Shown in pieces: positions 25,286 to 36,231 of a stretch of 64,000 nt of DNA. A program made the translations under genes and the position numbers. Location: assembly GCA_013397935.1 (NCBI GenBank), contig VZRN01006619.1:2037688-2101687 (forward strand), read 5' to 3'. The stretch comes from Dasyornis broadbenti. Its lineage: Eukaryota > Chordata > Aves > Passeriformes > Dasyornithidae. Numbering within the stretch: the first letter of the stretch is position 1; the number at the start of each line of letters is the position of its first letter. The notes under the pieces were generated by a model. The model was not told where the DNA came from. It searched no databases and was given only the letters and a program-made list of their open reading frames with translations.

Positions 25286-26020
25286 TGTTGGAGGTTGGGA
25301 ATTTTTCCATCCTGTGGCTAGAGAGACTTTAACGAGCCTTAACGACGGTACTTAAGAGACAACGATTGGGTACCTAAGAGATAACGACTGAGTACCTAAG
25401 GGACAAAGACGCACTTAAGAGACTAAAAACATAGCCAGGTGTGGCGAGAGAAGAAAAAGGTGGCTGGCCGTGGGCAGAGACACACTTGTCCCCGGGACTT
25501 GGAGGAGACAGCTGCTGTTTTCTTCTTTTCCCTTCGCTGCTGCCGTGGGAGCTCAGCGCTGCTGGATTTTTCCTTCCTTGCTGAAGTCTCTGCTGCCCTT
25601 TTGTTCGCCGGCTCGAGTGGACGGGCTCTGCCACCCGGTTTGCTGCCCTGGGATTCCCTGCTGCAGCTCTGCTCGCCGTGCGGCCGCCTCGCCCTCTGCT
25701 CCGTCTGCCATCACCGAGGAGCTGAGCTCACGTCACAGCACCCCTGCCAGCCGTGACCGTAACTGTACCAAAGGGGAGGGGCGGTGTCTGGCTGCTTAGA
25801 GAAAGCTGCCACCGGGTATCTGGTTGGTTTATTTGTTGTTGCTACTGTTATTGTTGCTTGTTCCCTCGTTATAGATACGAGTAAAAACTGTTATTCCTTT
25901 TCCCATATCTCTGCCTGAGAGCCTTTGATTTCGACCTTACAACAATTCGGAGGGAGGGTCATATCCTGTAAGGCAGTTTTCCACTTGCCTTAGCAAACGC
26001 CTGTCTTCCAAACCAAGACA
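25286..26020 (+). mobile_element. solo LTR, avian ERVL-like (735 bp)
   Basis: Complete LTR left after recombination between the two ends of an endogenous retrovirus. No internal viral sequence or coding region remains. The ends are TGTTGGAGGTTGGG... and ...AAACCAAGACA, giving the canonical TG...CA. They are flanked by a perfect 5-bp duplication. The 3' part (CCATATCTCTGCCTGAGAGC; AACAATTCGGAGGGAGGG) resembles LTRs I associate with passerine ERVL families, but the exact family name needs a library search. U3 carries four degenerate 19-22 bp subrepeats (25348-25430). The middle (25540-25760) is CpG-rich. A variant poly(A) signal AGTAAA lies at 25880-25885, which supports plus orientation. Retained CpGs and intact ends suggest a fairly recent insertion. 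Frames at 25374-25799 are shadows of the GC-rich part. Confidence 0.88.
25348..25430 (+). repeat. tandem subrepeats in LTR U3
   Basis: Four degenerate units at 25348-25369, 25370-25391, 25392-25410 and 25411-25430. They share the core GTACYTAAGRGA followed by CAACGA-like sequence in the first three. Repeated U3 motifs of this kind commonly act as enhancer direct repeats in retroviral LTRs. That role is inferred here. Confidence 0.8.
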
Positions 26021-26025
26021 ACTGG
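26021..26025. repeat. target site duplication, right copy
   Basis: ACTGG immediately after the CA end of the LTR, identical to 25281-25285. Confidence 0.85.
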
Positions 26026-27611
26026 TCTTTGATTCCTGATCTCCTGTCCCAAATCTCACAGTTGGTTGGGAATTCCAAGTAAATGGTCCTATATGGAGCT
26101 GTTAATAAGCTGACCCCTCTTTCTTTCCTCCTTTTCTTTCCCCAGACTAAGCAGTGATGAAGCGGCATCAAAACTCCATGACCCTCACTCTCAGCTGTGA
26201 TGGAAAGTATGCTGTTTTCCTGGTTTGGTGAAAAAAAACCAAGGTCAGGGCAGGCTGGTTCTTGCTTGGGGTCCACTACAAACCCAGAAGTGCCACTGGA
26301 CACATGGAGGTCTAAACCTGACCTAAGTTCTTTTGTGTAATTTATGAAGACATAGAGGAGCTCCCAAAAGGTCTTTATTAGCATTACACAACTTGTACTT
26401 TTGAGTGCCTGTCACTCTAAAAGAGGTGGATGGTGTAGACTTGGTGCCTAAAAGCTGGGACAGCTGTGTCTTGAATTCAAATCTCAAGGACAGCCTCAGT
26501 AAAGGGAGGGTAGAGGAATCCTCAGTTGTTTAGTCCCAGAACATCAGATTGGTTTTGGGATGCAGCTTTGATGTGTCCTTTCCCTTGGGCACGGCTGTGA
26601 CACATGGGCAGCCTGTGCTGTCCTCATCTAGTGACATCCTTGTAGGTGGTAACAGCCCCATCACAGCTGCTGCAGGGTCAGGATTTGGTGGCTTCAGTAG
26701 AAGTCACTCTGAAATTACTGTAGCAGTTAAAACAGGACTGGAGCAAAGGGTTCTGTGAAGTAAAAATTATTCTTGCTATTCAGAGTTGCTGAGTTGGTTG
26801 TATTTTCCACTGGATGGTGGGCAAGTCCTTGAGAAAAAGCTTTTAATCTCATCTCAATAATTATAATTTCTAAGCCTGAGGAGTAGGGAAAATGGTAGGT
26901 TTGACATGGTATCTAGTTAGTGATGTATAAGAAATGTGTTCACCATTTTGTGACTGTGCTTTTAATTTTTATAGATTTTCCATGTCTTTTGTCCTTCCCA
27001 GTAGCGAAATATAAGAAGACAATCAACATTCCTCCATTCCTTTTCATGCTTGACTATATTCAATCACTTATTAAAAAACCTTTAATGTAAGTTTTAGCTG
27101 TTCAAGGATCTGACCAAGAACCTTGGATTCATCCTGCTATAAGCAGAAAATGATAGTGGGCACTGATGATTTATCAGAGCTCAGGTAATGGTATTACTGG
27201 ATCCCAGATCCTTTCTTACATTTGTGAAGAGCAAAGTATCCAAAAGCCTAATTTAAGGTAGTGTTGCATAGCAATATAGAACATTTGGGAAGTACTGTTA
27301 AATCGGGAAATTTTCTTCAAATCCCTTTTTAGGGTTTTTTTCTGCGGTACACAGACCTAGTGAAAATTTCTGGACAAATTATATAAGGGAACAAAAAATT
27401 CTTTTCTTGAAAAAACATGAAATTTGGCAAATATATTCCTAAACTTTTCTCTTTAAAAAACCCTTGACAATTAAAATACCCTGGATTTGTCTTTTTGTCC
27501 TTTCTCTCAGTTATTGACAAAGTGACAGTAAAAGTAAATAAATGGGAAATTAATAATTCCATTATTTTAATGAAGCCAGTCAAATTTACTCAATCTTATA
27601 GAGAACAAATA

Positions 27612-27633
27612 AATTTTAAAATATTTTAAAATT
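27612..27633. repeat. perfect 22-bp A/T palindrome
   Basis: The 22 bases are identical to their own reverse complement, with blocks of four T and four A alternating around a central ATAT-type core. All bases are A or T in an A/T-rich neighbourhood, so chance is a reasonable explanation. Confidence 0.85.
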
Positions 27634-27881
27634 CTTTTTATAAACATATCCTTCTTCTGAATTCATTAACTAGGAATTCCAAACACTGACTGTGTTTTGC
27701 TGCTCATTTTGTCTGACTTACTGGTCAGCAGTACTGTATAACCAAAATCACATTTACCATCTGCCTGATGTTACCACCTAATGCTGCTTCAGGGAGAAAA
27801 ACACTTTTTTCAAAAGGTATTTGAAACACCAAACTTGTCTATAGTGTATCCTTCATTCTTCTAGGCTAAAAGATGTCTTGC

Positions 27882-27897
27882 TTTTTTTTTTTTTTTT
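27882..27897. repeat. poly(T) run, 16 bp
   Basis: Uninterrupted T run in unique sequence. Confidence 0.88.
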
Positions 27898-29145
27898 CTG
27901 GCAGAAAGCATAAAATAGACATACAGCCTCTGTAGGTGCTGAAGTAAAGTGCAGACCCCTGTAGCCATGGTCTCCACTGGATTCTCTGGGACCAGATCCT
28001 AATCCAGTGTGTGCTCTCCACCCAAATACAGCTGGTCCTGGAATTGGAGTGTCCCCATTTCCCTTGTCTTTGGGGCTTTTACTCCACAACCCCAGTGTCT
28101 GACAACATGTATTTTGCCTTTTATTGCACTTTGGAGCAAACAGGATGCAGGCCTGTTTTCAAGGTGTTCAGGCACATCTCGATCCCGTGTCAGGTAAATG
28201 AGGCTGTTTATGAGGGATCTGTTATAGCCATTCAATAGTCTATAATTTAAGACTATGTTTTAAACTAAGGGTGGGGACTCTCATGTAGTGGGTTAATATA
28301 TACATGACCTTTAGCACATCCTGACCTTCCTCAGCCTGAGATAATGTTCCATAACAAATTTATTGTGTCAGAGAGATGATTTGTCAGCCAGCAGAAGTAA
28401 CTGGTAGGAACAAAAGGGAGTAGAGCCTGAGAGGAGTCTGCTGGCTGGGAATGCTCTTTTATTTATTCTCTGCATCTAGATTGTAATTCTTTATGTGCAA
28501 TGCCTGAATCCCCACCTGTCCTGTGACTGAGAGCTAACGAGTACTTCTGGCTTTACTTATCTTCCCTGTGGTCTTGTAGATTCACTGGTTGTCCCTTTAG
28601 TCCATGAGCTGGTGACAGAACAGCCCTTGTCTGCTTGGCTCTGACCAGGTGCTGCCCACAGCAGCTGTATTTGCCATGCTGTAAGTTAATAGGTAATAAT
28701 TCATCCATAATACAAATTCTTCCTTGTCAGAAGCTTGGCAAGCAATATGCAGCTTCAGAGAATTTTTGCACAAGAAATTCTCCATAAATTCAGGTATGTA
28801 GATCTATTCTGATCCTAGACACTTTGGAAAGCAGAGTGAGAGTATTTGAGGTTTTAAGTCGCTTTGTTGAACTTACTTATTTTCTCCATGTTAAGAGACC
28901 GAAAAAGAAAAAGCTTTTTATAATCAATACTTTGTCTAATTTCAAAAAAAACTGGGGTTTTTATCAGAGCAGGCAATATACCTAAAGAAAGAATTTATTT
29001 TTAATGTTTACTTGACTAAAAGTGACATTGTCAATGGTTATATTACCTTTTTCCAATTGCTTTGTGACTGTTTATAGACCTTACCTTTTATGTATTATCT
29101 AAATGTATTAGAAATCTTATAGAAAAAGACCTTTGAAGTGGATTT

Positions 29146-30145
29146 CAGAATCACAGAATCTGCTAAGTTGGAAGAGACCCACAAGGATCGTCAAGTCCAA
29201 GTCCTGGCCCTGCACAGCACCATCTCCAAGAGTCACACCCCGTGCCTGAGAGCATTGTCCAAACACTCCTTGAGCGCTGTCAGGCTGGTGCTGTGACCAC
29301 TGCCCTGGGGAGCCTGGAACAGGACCCAACCACACTCTGGGGGAAGAACATTTATCTAGTATCCAACCTAAACCTCCCCAACACAACTTCAGGCCACTCC
29401 CTCAGGTCCTGTCACTGTCACCACAGAGCACAGATCAGTGCCTGCCCCTCCTCTTCCCCTCACAACGAAGCTGTAACTGCACTGAGGTCTCCCCTCAGGC
29501 TCCTCCAGGCTGAACAGATCGAGTGACTTCTGCTGCTTCTCAAATGGCTTCCCCTCAAGGTCCTTCACCATCCTGGTGGCCTCCTTTGGACACTCCCTAA
29601 TAGTTTAATGTCTTTCTTTAATTGTGGTGCCCCAAACTACCCCCAGCACTTGAGATGAAGCTGCCCCAGCCCAGAGCAGAGCGGGACAATCCCCTCCCTG
29701 GCCTGGCTGGCGATGCTGTGCCTGATGTCCCCAGGACAGGGATGTCCCTCCTGGCTCCAGGGCACTGCTGGCTCATGTTCAACTTTCCATCCACCAGAAC
29801 CCCCAGGTCCCTTTCCCCAGCGCTGCTCTCCAGCCCCTCCTTCCCCAGTGTGTCCGTACATCCAGGGTTGCCCCATTCCAGGTGCAGAATCCAGCACTTT
29901 CCCTGACTGAACTTCACATGTTGGTGATTGCCCAGCCCCCTCTCATTTGTCGAGTTCTCTGCAGGTCTTCCCTGCCTTCAAGGGAGCCAACAGCTCCTCC
30001 CAGTTCTGTATCATCTGTGAACTTGCTCAGGCTCCCTTCCAGTCCTGTGTCCAGGTCATTTATGAAGATGTTGAACAGCTCAGGGCTGAGGATGCAGCCC
30101 TGTGGAACCCCGCTAGTGACAGGTTGCCAATCTGATGTCACCCCT
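29146..30145 (-). mobile_element. CR1 LINE with partial ORF2 (RT), ~1 kb
   Basis: Longest CR1 copy in the window, on the minus strand, with its 3' end at the left (CAGAATCACAGAATC, then GTTGGAAGAGACCC). The 3' UTR and the C-terminal part of ORF2 are present, while everything 5' of the RT palm is missing. In reverse complement, 29914-30165 contains the reverse transcriptase motif GVPQG (30097-30111) and the catalytic box FTDDT (30007-30021), where CR1 normally has FADDT-like residues. A frame change at about 29914-29918 breaks the reading frame; the next frame (29618-29917) continues with the LGVLVDGKLNMSQQC segment and then drifts out of register. The copy is therefore dead. The 3' end differs from the copies at 1596 or 6795, so it belongs to another CR1 subfamily. 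The exact subfamily is not assigned. Confidence 0.95.
29618..29917 (-). pseudogene. CR1 ORF2 fragment, part 2 (frame-shifted)
   Basis: Continuation of the same ORF2 after the frame change. KFSQGKCWILHLEWGNPG and ERDLGVLVDGKLNMSQQC match the conserved segment after the RT palm in avian CR1. Beyond about residue 57 the frame no longer resembles the protein, indicating a further frameshift. Confidence 0.8.
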
Positions 30146-30165
30146 TCTTTAGGACTTGCAGCCAC
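29914..30165 (-). pseudogene. CR1 ORF2 reverse transcriptase fragment, part 1
   Basis: Decayed piece of the CR1 reverse transcriptase. It includes GVPQG and FTDDT, the latter corresponding to the (F/Y)xDD metal-binding box of RT. The upstream finger/palm region and the endonuclease are absent. The frame stops after ...WAITNM at 29914 where one base has been lost or gained. The first few residues (30146-30165) probably lie outside the element. Confidence 0.85.
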
Positions 30166-30366
30166 CTATGGAAACACAAACTGTGAACACAACGTGTATG
30201 TGACCTTGTGTGTTCCATGAAACTGGAAATAGACTTGAATATGAAAAGCTGTAGCTAATTAGCCATAGACAATCTGCAGTACTAATAGAAGACATAGAAC
30301 TATCAGCAAAAAATGTGACAGAGCAAGCAGTGGTGAGATTTTGGGGTGCTGTGTTGTTTTTCTTTT

Positions 30367-30394
30367 CCTTGCCACATTTTCCTTGCCACATTTT
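30367..30394. repeat. 14-bp perfect tandem duplication
   Basis: CCTTGCCACATTTT is repeated head-to-tail at 30367-30380 and 30381-30394. Confidence 0.92.
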
Positions 30395-30799
30395 CTCTTC
30401 TCTTGGCAAAATGGGGAAGAAGACATATAAAGGAGTAAGAGAAACCAATGAAATACTATTTACTGATACAACATGTATTGGTTTTGGAAGCTGATTCAGA
30501 AAATTTTTGCTTAGCATTTTCACCTATAACAACTAAGGGTTTGTGTTTAGAAAAAGCCTTAAATATTCAGCCATAAATACTTCACTGTCTATTAACATAA
30601 CACTTTTTTTCATTTTTCTTCCTCATGGGATCTAGACCCTCATGGTCATATCAGCTGCAAACACCTCACTTTTACACAGGTCTTTGCATCACATTTAAAA
30701 TATTGTAGATATGACACAGGATGAATTGCCTGTCTTGATTCTCTAGCAAAGGACAATAGTTTTAATTTAAGGATCAAGTTCACCCATACTTTTATGAAA

Positions 30800-31110
30800 T
30801 TAGCTCTGAAATTATATACCTGCAAACATAATGCTGCTCTTACTGTGTCATAGTGCTGCTGAGTACATTAATAAATTATTGCCGTCTCCTATGATTGCAA
30901 TAAAATATTTTAAAATGAAATTCAGAGATGCAATTAAATTAATGGACTCAAGGAGAAATATAAAGCTATAGGATGTAACAGTGTAAAAGACTATCTCATT
31001 GTTGTGCAAACCTTTTGAGCACCAGATGGATTTTCATTATCAAGAGATCTGAATTCCCTTAGATCCCACTTTGACATTAAAGGCAGGATACCATGACAGT
31101 AATGCTTAAT
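30800..31110. promoter_or_regulatory. candidate conserved noncoding element
   Basis: Unique block with ATTAATAAATTATTG, an octamer/POU-like ATGCAATTAAATTAATGG near 30928-30945, and SOX-like ATTGTTGTG near 31000. Inferred from motif density; conservation untested. Confidence 0.28.
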
Positions 31111-31999
31111 ATTAAGGTACATATATACTCCAAAGCTAAGAGAGGATTCTCATTCTTGGATGAGCATTTCGAGCTCAGAGAGCTCACCCCTATTTCTCAG
31201 TGCATTCCTCTCTCCTTGCCCCATTTTATGAAGTTCATCCACTGATTCCCTCTTTCCAGAGTCCTCAGGGAAGTCACTTTGAGAGTTGCTGTGAAGTGAT
31301 ATGAATAACTCTTATTCCTGGGATTCGTATTCTTACAAAGTAGAGCCTTTGGGAACAACAAAAATAAGTCAAATGGGGATGCCCTCTTTTGCTGCATTTA
31401 TGTTTAGGTGTTCAGATACAAAGGCACGAGAATCTTCCTCAGTAATGGCACCACTGGGTGTCCTTCCTTGGAATCTCTTCACTTGAAGAAAACTGGATTT
31501 TTGCTGTTGTTTGCAATACAATACTTTATTGCAACGAGGATGTGAGCTCAAATATAGGACAACAAATCATGGTTTTTGTTTTTATTTTCATTGGTGCAAG
31601 TCTGTGTGTTTGAAGGGATGAGAATTTGGTAGAGAATGGATATCATGCTGTCAAATTGATCTCATGCCTACTGCTTGCATTTTCTTATGGTAGTGTCTTC
31701 CTGGCAAATTCATCTCATAATGGTCAGTGTTGATTGCAGTCAAATGTTGTTCTATTTTTCCTGAAGTAGAAGTAGAATTTTTACAAGCTCTTTGTTCCTT
31801 AAATAGTTTTTCAGTGCCCTCTGAAATATTTTGGTGTATTATACGAGTGATCATACATGAAGTATCTACGAAGTAAATCAGGCACAGTGGTTCAATACCA
31901 TTTTAATTGAATTGTCTTTGTATTTAAATTGAAATAGTCAATTGCAGAGGTATATTTGCCCAGGAAACACAGTTTGCAAACCAAATTTATTCTGTATCT

Positions 32000-32450
32000 A
32001 ACAGAAAGAGACCTGCATAAAATTACAGAGCCAGGAGCCCCAAGAATTAGATGTGCATCTTTCCCACAGCAGACTGCCCCTTTAAATTGGTCTCAGGGAA
32101 AGAACAGTGCATTTATAATTTAGCTTGTCCTGAAGGAGAACTCTTCTCTGTGGGAGGATCCTCTTTAATTACAACTTCACAGTAATAAGATGAGAAATGA
32201 GCAAGCAAGGAAGTACTGCTGGAATGAGACATGATAAATCAGTTTGTCCAGGAAGCACGTTTATACCAGATCTATCACTACATTCAGCACGGCACTATCT
32301 TTCTTATTTCAATAAGGAAATCTCATGAAGAAATTTTAATTGCATACTATTAGGTGAAAGTCAATGTCCCATAATGAGCAAAGTGAAACCTGCATTTTTT
32401 CTTCTTTTATCTTCATGCTTTGAGTTCCCAAGGATTAACACAAAATGATT
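32000..32450. promoter_or_regulatory. candidate conserved noncoding element
   Basis: Unique block without repeats or open frames containing TTTATAATTTAGC, CTTTAATTACAACTTC, TTTTAATTGCATAC and CCATAATGAGC. Composition resembles a developmental enhancer; inference only. Confidence 0.28.
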
Positions 32451-32619
32451 TGCCCTTAAATTGCACCCTTTTTTTTTTTCCCCACTGTTCATTTGTCTGA
32501 AGGATGTAGATTTTAGGTAATTTAAAAGGCACCAAGCTTTTGCTGTATGCTTCATGCTTGCAAGTTGGGAGTCAGATGGGAAAAAAATTTCCAATTTTCA
32601 AAGTCTCCTATTGTTAAGG

Positions 32620-32880
32620 GTGACTGAATGGCAGCCTGCAATTATATGATTTCAATGTAATTCATTCAGTAGGGAAGAGGCTGGTTCATAGATGCCTGGC
32701 TTAAAAGATTGGCATTGCTGTGTGATTAATTTCCAAACTTTGGAGGTATTTTCAACAGCATACAAAGGAAGCATGTGACAGTGACATTTTCTGGATTTGT
32801 GCTAGGATTGCTTTATAATTGAAGTGCTGGGCTTGTGGGGATCACATTATCATTGGAGGTTTATTTTTCGTAGGGTGAGT
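32620..32880. promoter_or_regulatory. candidate conserved noncoding element
   Basis: Unique block containing ATTATATGATTTCAATG, GTGTGATTAATTTCC, CATGTGACAGTGACA and CACATTATCATTGG. It abuts the TG/TA tract at 32877. Inferred from composition. Confidence 0.25.
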
Positions 32881-32975
32881 GTATGTGTGTGTGTGTAAAT
32901 ACATAAAATATAGAAATATGCATCCATAAATACACATGTGTATATATGTATATATGAGCACACAGGCATATGATA
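32877..32975. repeat. TG/TA alternating purine-pyrimidine tract
   Basis: A short (TG)n core at about 32885-32896 is followed by interrupted (TA), (CA) and (TG) steps including ACACATGTGTATATATG near 32932. Alternating steps of this kind can take up Z-DNA or cruciform forms. No functional claim is made. Confidence 0.75.
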
Positions 32976-33099
32976 TGTGGAAGTGTACCAGCGGATTTTA
33001 TTGTGTAGATATCTTGCACTTGCCCCTTAAATGTAGATTCTGAAGAGTTACTTTTTTTTCTCTTTCACATAAGAAAGCTAATGATGAGGTTCATTCTTG

Positions 33100-33320
33100 A
33101 AAGAGCTGTAATTTAATGCTTGATTTAGGATATTTAAGCAAAAAAAAAAGGTATTTGTTTTTGGAGTGAATTAAATTTGTGAATTATAATTACAGGCAAA
33201 AATTGCTGTAATGGGCAACTGGGAAGTGCTTTCTCTACAACAGTTTTTTTTTTGGTCCATTGTTTGTTATGGTCAATGGATTCCCTAATTACTTATATTT
33301 AAAGCTGTGCCAAATCTTCA
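33100..33320. promoter_or_regulatory. possible conserved noncoding element
   Basis: Unique block with CTGTAATTTAATGCTTG, GTGAATTATAATTACAGG and ATGGTCAATGG motifs around short A and T runs. Weak, composition-based call. Confidence 0.22.
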
Positions 33321-35574
33321 TTATCAGACATCAAACCACGTGAACCTTACCCATACAGAAAAGAGCTGAAATGAATCAGGAGTGCTTTCAGCTTCCTACC
33401 AGAAGAAAGATGAACCACATATCTACCTCAAAGAAACTGAGGGCGACACTCTCAAAAATTTAAATCAAAAAGTAGTACATGTAATTTCCATGTCTCTTAA
33501 CTGACTTTTCAGTTTTGAATCTGTAGGTTTTATATTGCAAGTTTTGGACATAACTGTAGCAACCAGAATCATCCTTTAAACACATAGGCACTTGTTTTTG
33601 CTCTATTTGTATGACTCTGGAAGGTCAGCTTGAGGAAGGGAGCTACACTGAGGGGGAAACCTGGGACTAAAGCTGGCAATGCTGGCTGGAGCTGATTCTA
33701 GATGAAGATTTTCTGCTAAAATTATTTTTTGTCAGAAAAAGCAGGTTGGCTATTGTTATTGCTGGAAAACACACCAGTTTCAGGAGAAAAGCTTCTTGAG
33801 ATGAAGATCCCAGGGTCAGGTCCATATTCTTTGGGGTCTTCAAACAGTGTGAAAGGTTTAGGATTCAGGACCACTTTTCAAGTCGTGGTAGAGAAATAAC
33901 CATCTCTAAATACAGATGTTTCCCTCTTCAAGCCCAGTCTGAACTTCGCACCAGTATATGTGTCTTGGGGAATGGGCTAAATGAAATAGAAGGGAGTAGA
34001 AAGGCAAGATATGAAACAATTACTTTGAATATTTCTCTTGTGGAAAAATTGGTTGAGTGCTTGAAGCTTTTGGGTGTTTAAATACTATGCAGCACCTGAT
34101 TGATGGTCTGTATGGCTGACTTAGAAAGGGAAAAAAATTAAACTTGGAAAAATAGATAATCCCAGTCAGCAAATTTTCCCCAAAAGCTGGGAAAAAAGAC
34201 ACTGCAGTGCCAAGATCCTTATACATTGGCCATACACCCAAATTTTCATGGTGATCAGAAGCCCTGGGGGTGATTTCATCTGGGGCATGGCAGCTCCATT
34301 TCTGCCTTCTCTTTCCCACCTCGTTTTGACTTGTGCTGAGGAGCGGTGAGGTTCCTCGTTTAGCTCAAGTATACGGGAATTCACCAAGGGTAGTGACATC
34401 TCTATTCATCTGGGTCTCACTGCATTCTCAGAGTAACCTCCTCCTCAGGATGGGGTCTTTAGAAGGCCAAAATATCACAGGGCTAGAGATTGCTTTTGGC
34501 ATTTCAGTAAACTGGGGTTGTCTTTTGAGTGAACCCAGCATCGCTGCAGAAAAGTGCAGGGAAACGTGAAACAGCTGGGAGCCAGGGTTATGAAAAGATA
34601 AAAGCTGTTAAAAATGTCAGATTGCCTGCCTGGTGCTGGTGGCCGCAGGCAGCAGAGCACGGAGGAGGGGATGGAGAGGTGGGGATGAGGAGGCTCACAG
34701 GGGATGTTTCCCTCCCTCGGTGCAAGGTGGGTTTGTGTGATGGACACACACCGTGTGGGGCAAATTCTCCTCTCAGTATGACATGATTGTCTATTTGTTC
34801 TGCTTGTGGAGCTGCCATTAATGCCAGTGGGACTCGTGGAAAGAGTTCTGAACGGGAAGCCAAGAGCAACTGTGACTCAGAGATGAGCAATTTGCCCCAT
34901 AATGTGAAGGTAGTTTTATGAACTGTTTATTCTACTTGCTCTACGCTGAAATTGAAACTCCTCAAAAATGGTCCATTTATTATGGTCACCTGGTCCCACT
35001 GTATCACACAAACACCACTGCTTTGGTTTTTCTATTGCACACTTTCTGGGATGTTATAGGGACACAGGACTGCAAAGAGCTTATGTACAAAGTCCAGACC
35101 ACTGATATATAAAAAAAAAAAATGAAATGCTCATTCATAGAGCATAATTCTCTTCTCACAACCATTCAATTCCTTTCAAAGGAATTCCAGAGTTCAGCAA
35201 GAACTGTTTCAAAATAATTTCAATTTTGATGAACATATACCCAAAAGAGGATGATAATATAAAATATGTGGTAGCAAGTGCCTGTGATTTGTCCCATGAT
35301 AGGGAAGAAAGGGATAAATAACAGGTTTTTCATAATTATTTGTAAAAACAACCAGGTTAACACCCTCTACCACGGTACTAACTTCATAGTAAATAATGGC
35401 AAATTGCCAGTGATATCAGGTGTTTATGTACAGTTCCATGCCAGTTTTAGTGTCTTTTCAAGTGTTAACACACAGAAAGTGCAGATTTTGTCCTTTTTTT
35501 CCCTCAGAGATGAATTCACAAAATAATATGAATGCAAGTTGAGACAAGCAATTAAAAGTTGGTCTCATAATGGC

Positions 35575-35640
35575 CATAGAATCATTTAGGTTGGAAAAGA
35601 CCTCTAATAGTGTCGAGTCCAACCACTAACCTAACACTGA
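35575..35640 (-). mobile_element. CR1 LINE 3' tail (~66 bp)
   Basis: Antisense CR1 terminus: CATAGAATCATTTAGGTTGG, AAAAGACCTCTAATAG, then CGAGTCCAACCACTAACC and TAACACTG. The tail type (AACCTAACACTG) is the complement of the GGCAGTGCTGAGTTAA segment in the copy at 39897-40052, so both belong to one subfamily. Confidence 0.9.
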
Positions 35641-36214
35641 TGATGGTTACTGTCAATTATTTCACAGTTATTGAAGAAAAATAAAAAATTCTGAAACTGC
35701 CCATTCTCCAAGGTGAGATGGAACAAAAATGTTGGAGGAGTGGGTTTGAATTACGTGTCAAAAGAGAAACAAAACAGAAAGATAAGTGGCGATAGCTCAT
35801 CACCAGTATATAGGATAAATAGAGGGATTTTATCAGATCTTCATGCATGAAACACATAGAATATGCAGCATTAAACTCAGGCAACTGCATCACATTGGTA
35901 ATCAGGAAAGAGAGAAGGTGTTTAGAATAGTTCCTAACTGGAGGATGAATGTGCCAAGCTATTATTACATGATATTTAATATATTTATTTATGTTGCAGT
36001 GACACGAATGGAGAATTTTCATTTTAAATGAATGCGGCTGGTGGAATTTGTTACTATGTGAAGATCAGGGAATGGCCTTGATGACACGGGCTCTGAGGGC
36101 ACCTGGATTCAATCCAGTTCCTGTTCTGTGCCAGTGGATGAAAAGACCTGTCTCTCCTATGCCACCACTTATTTCCAGAGTGTCACAGGGATGCAAAGCT
36201 CTGTGAGGGTCTGG

Positions 36215-36231
36215 CTCTCTCTCTCTCTCTC
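36215..36231. repeat. (CT)n microsatellite
   Basis: About eight CT units followed by CACAGTCTCTCTGG. Confidence 0.88.

Larger units (their letters stand above)
26026..29145. other. unique noncoding DNA
   Basis: No exon could be supported. A strong 3' splice-site-like sequence at 26110-26145 is discussed under findings. Also present are a 22-bp A/T palindrome (27612-27633) and a T16 run (27882-27897). Confidence 0.5.
30146..35574. other. unique noncoding DNA with enhancer-like blocks
   Basis: No gene recognised. A 14-bp perfect tandem lies at 30367-30394. Candidate regulatory blocks at 30800-31110, 32000-32450, 32620-32880 and 33100-33320 are listed separately. An alternating purine-pyrimidine tract lies at 32877-32975. 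Confidence 0.5.

Noticed and set aside
25374..25799. Overlapping frames of 86-109 codons on both strands inside the LTR
   Set aside because: LTRs are noncoding. These are by-products of the CpG-rich U3/R sequence.
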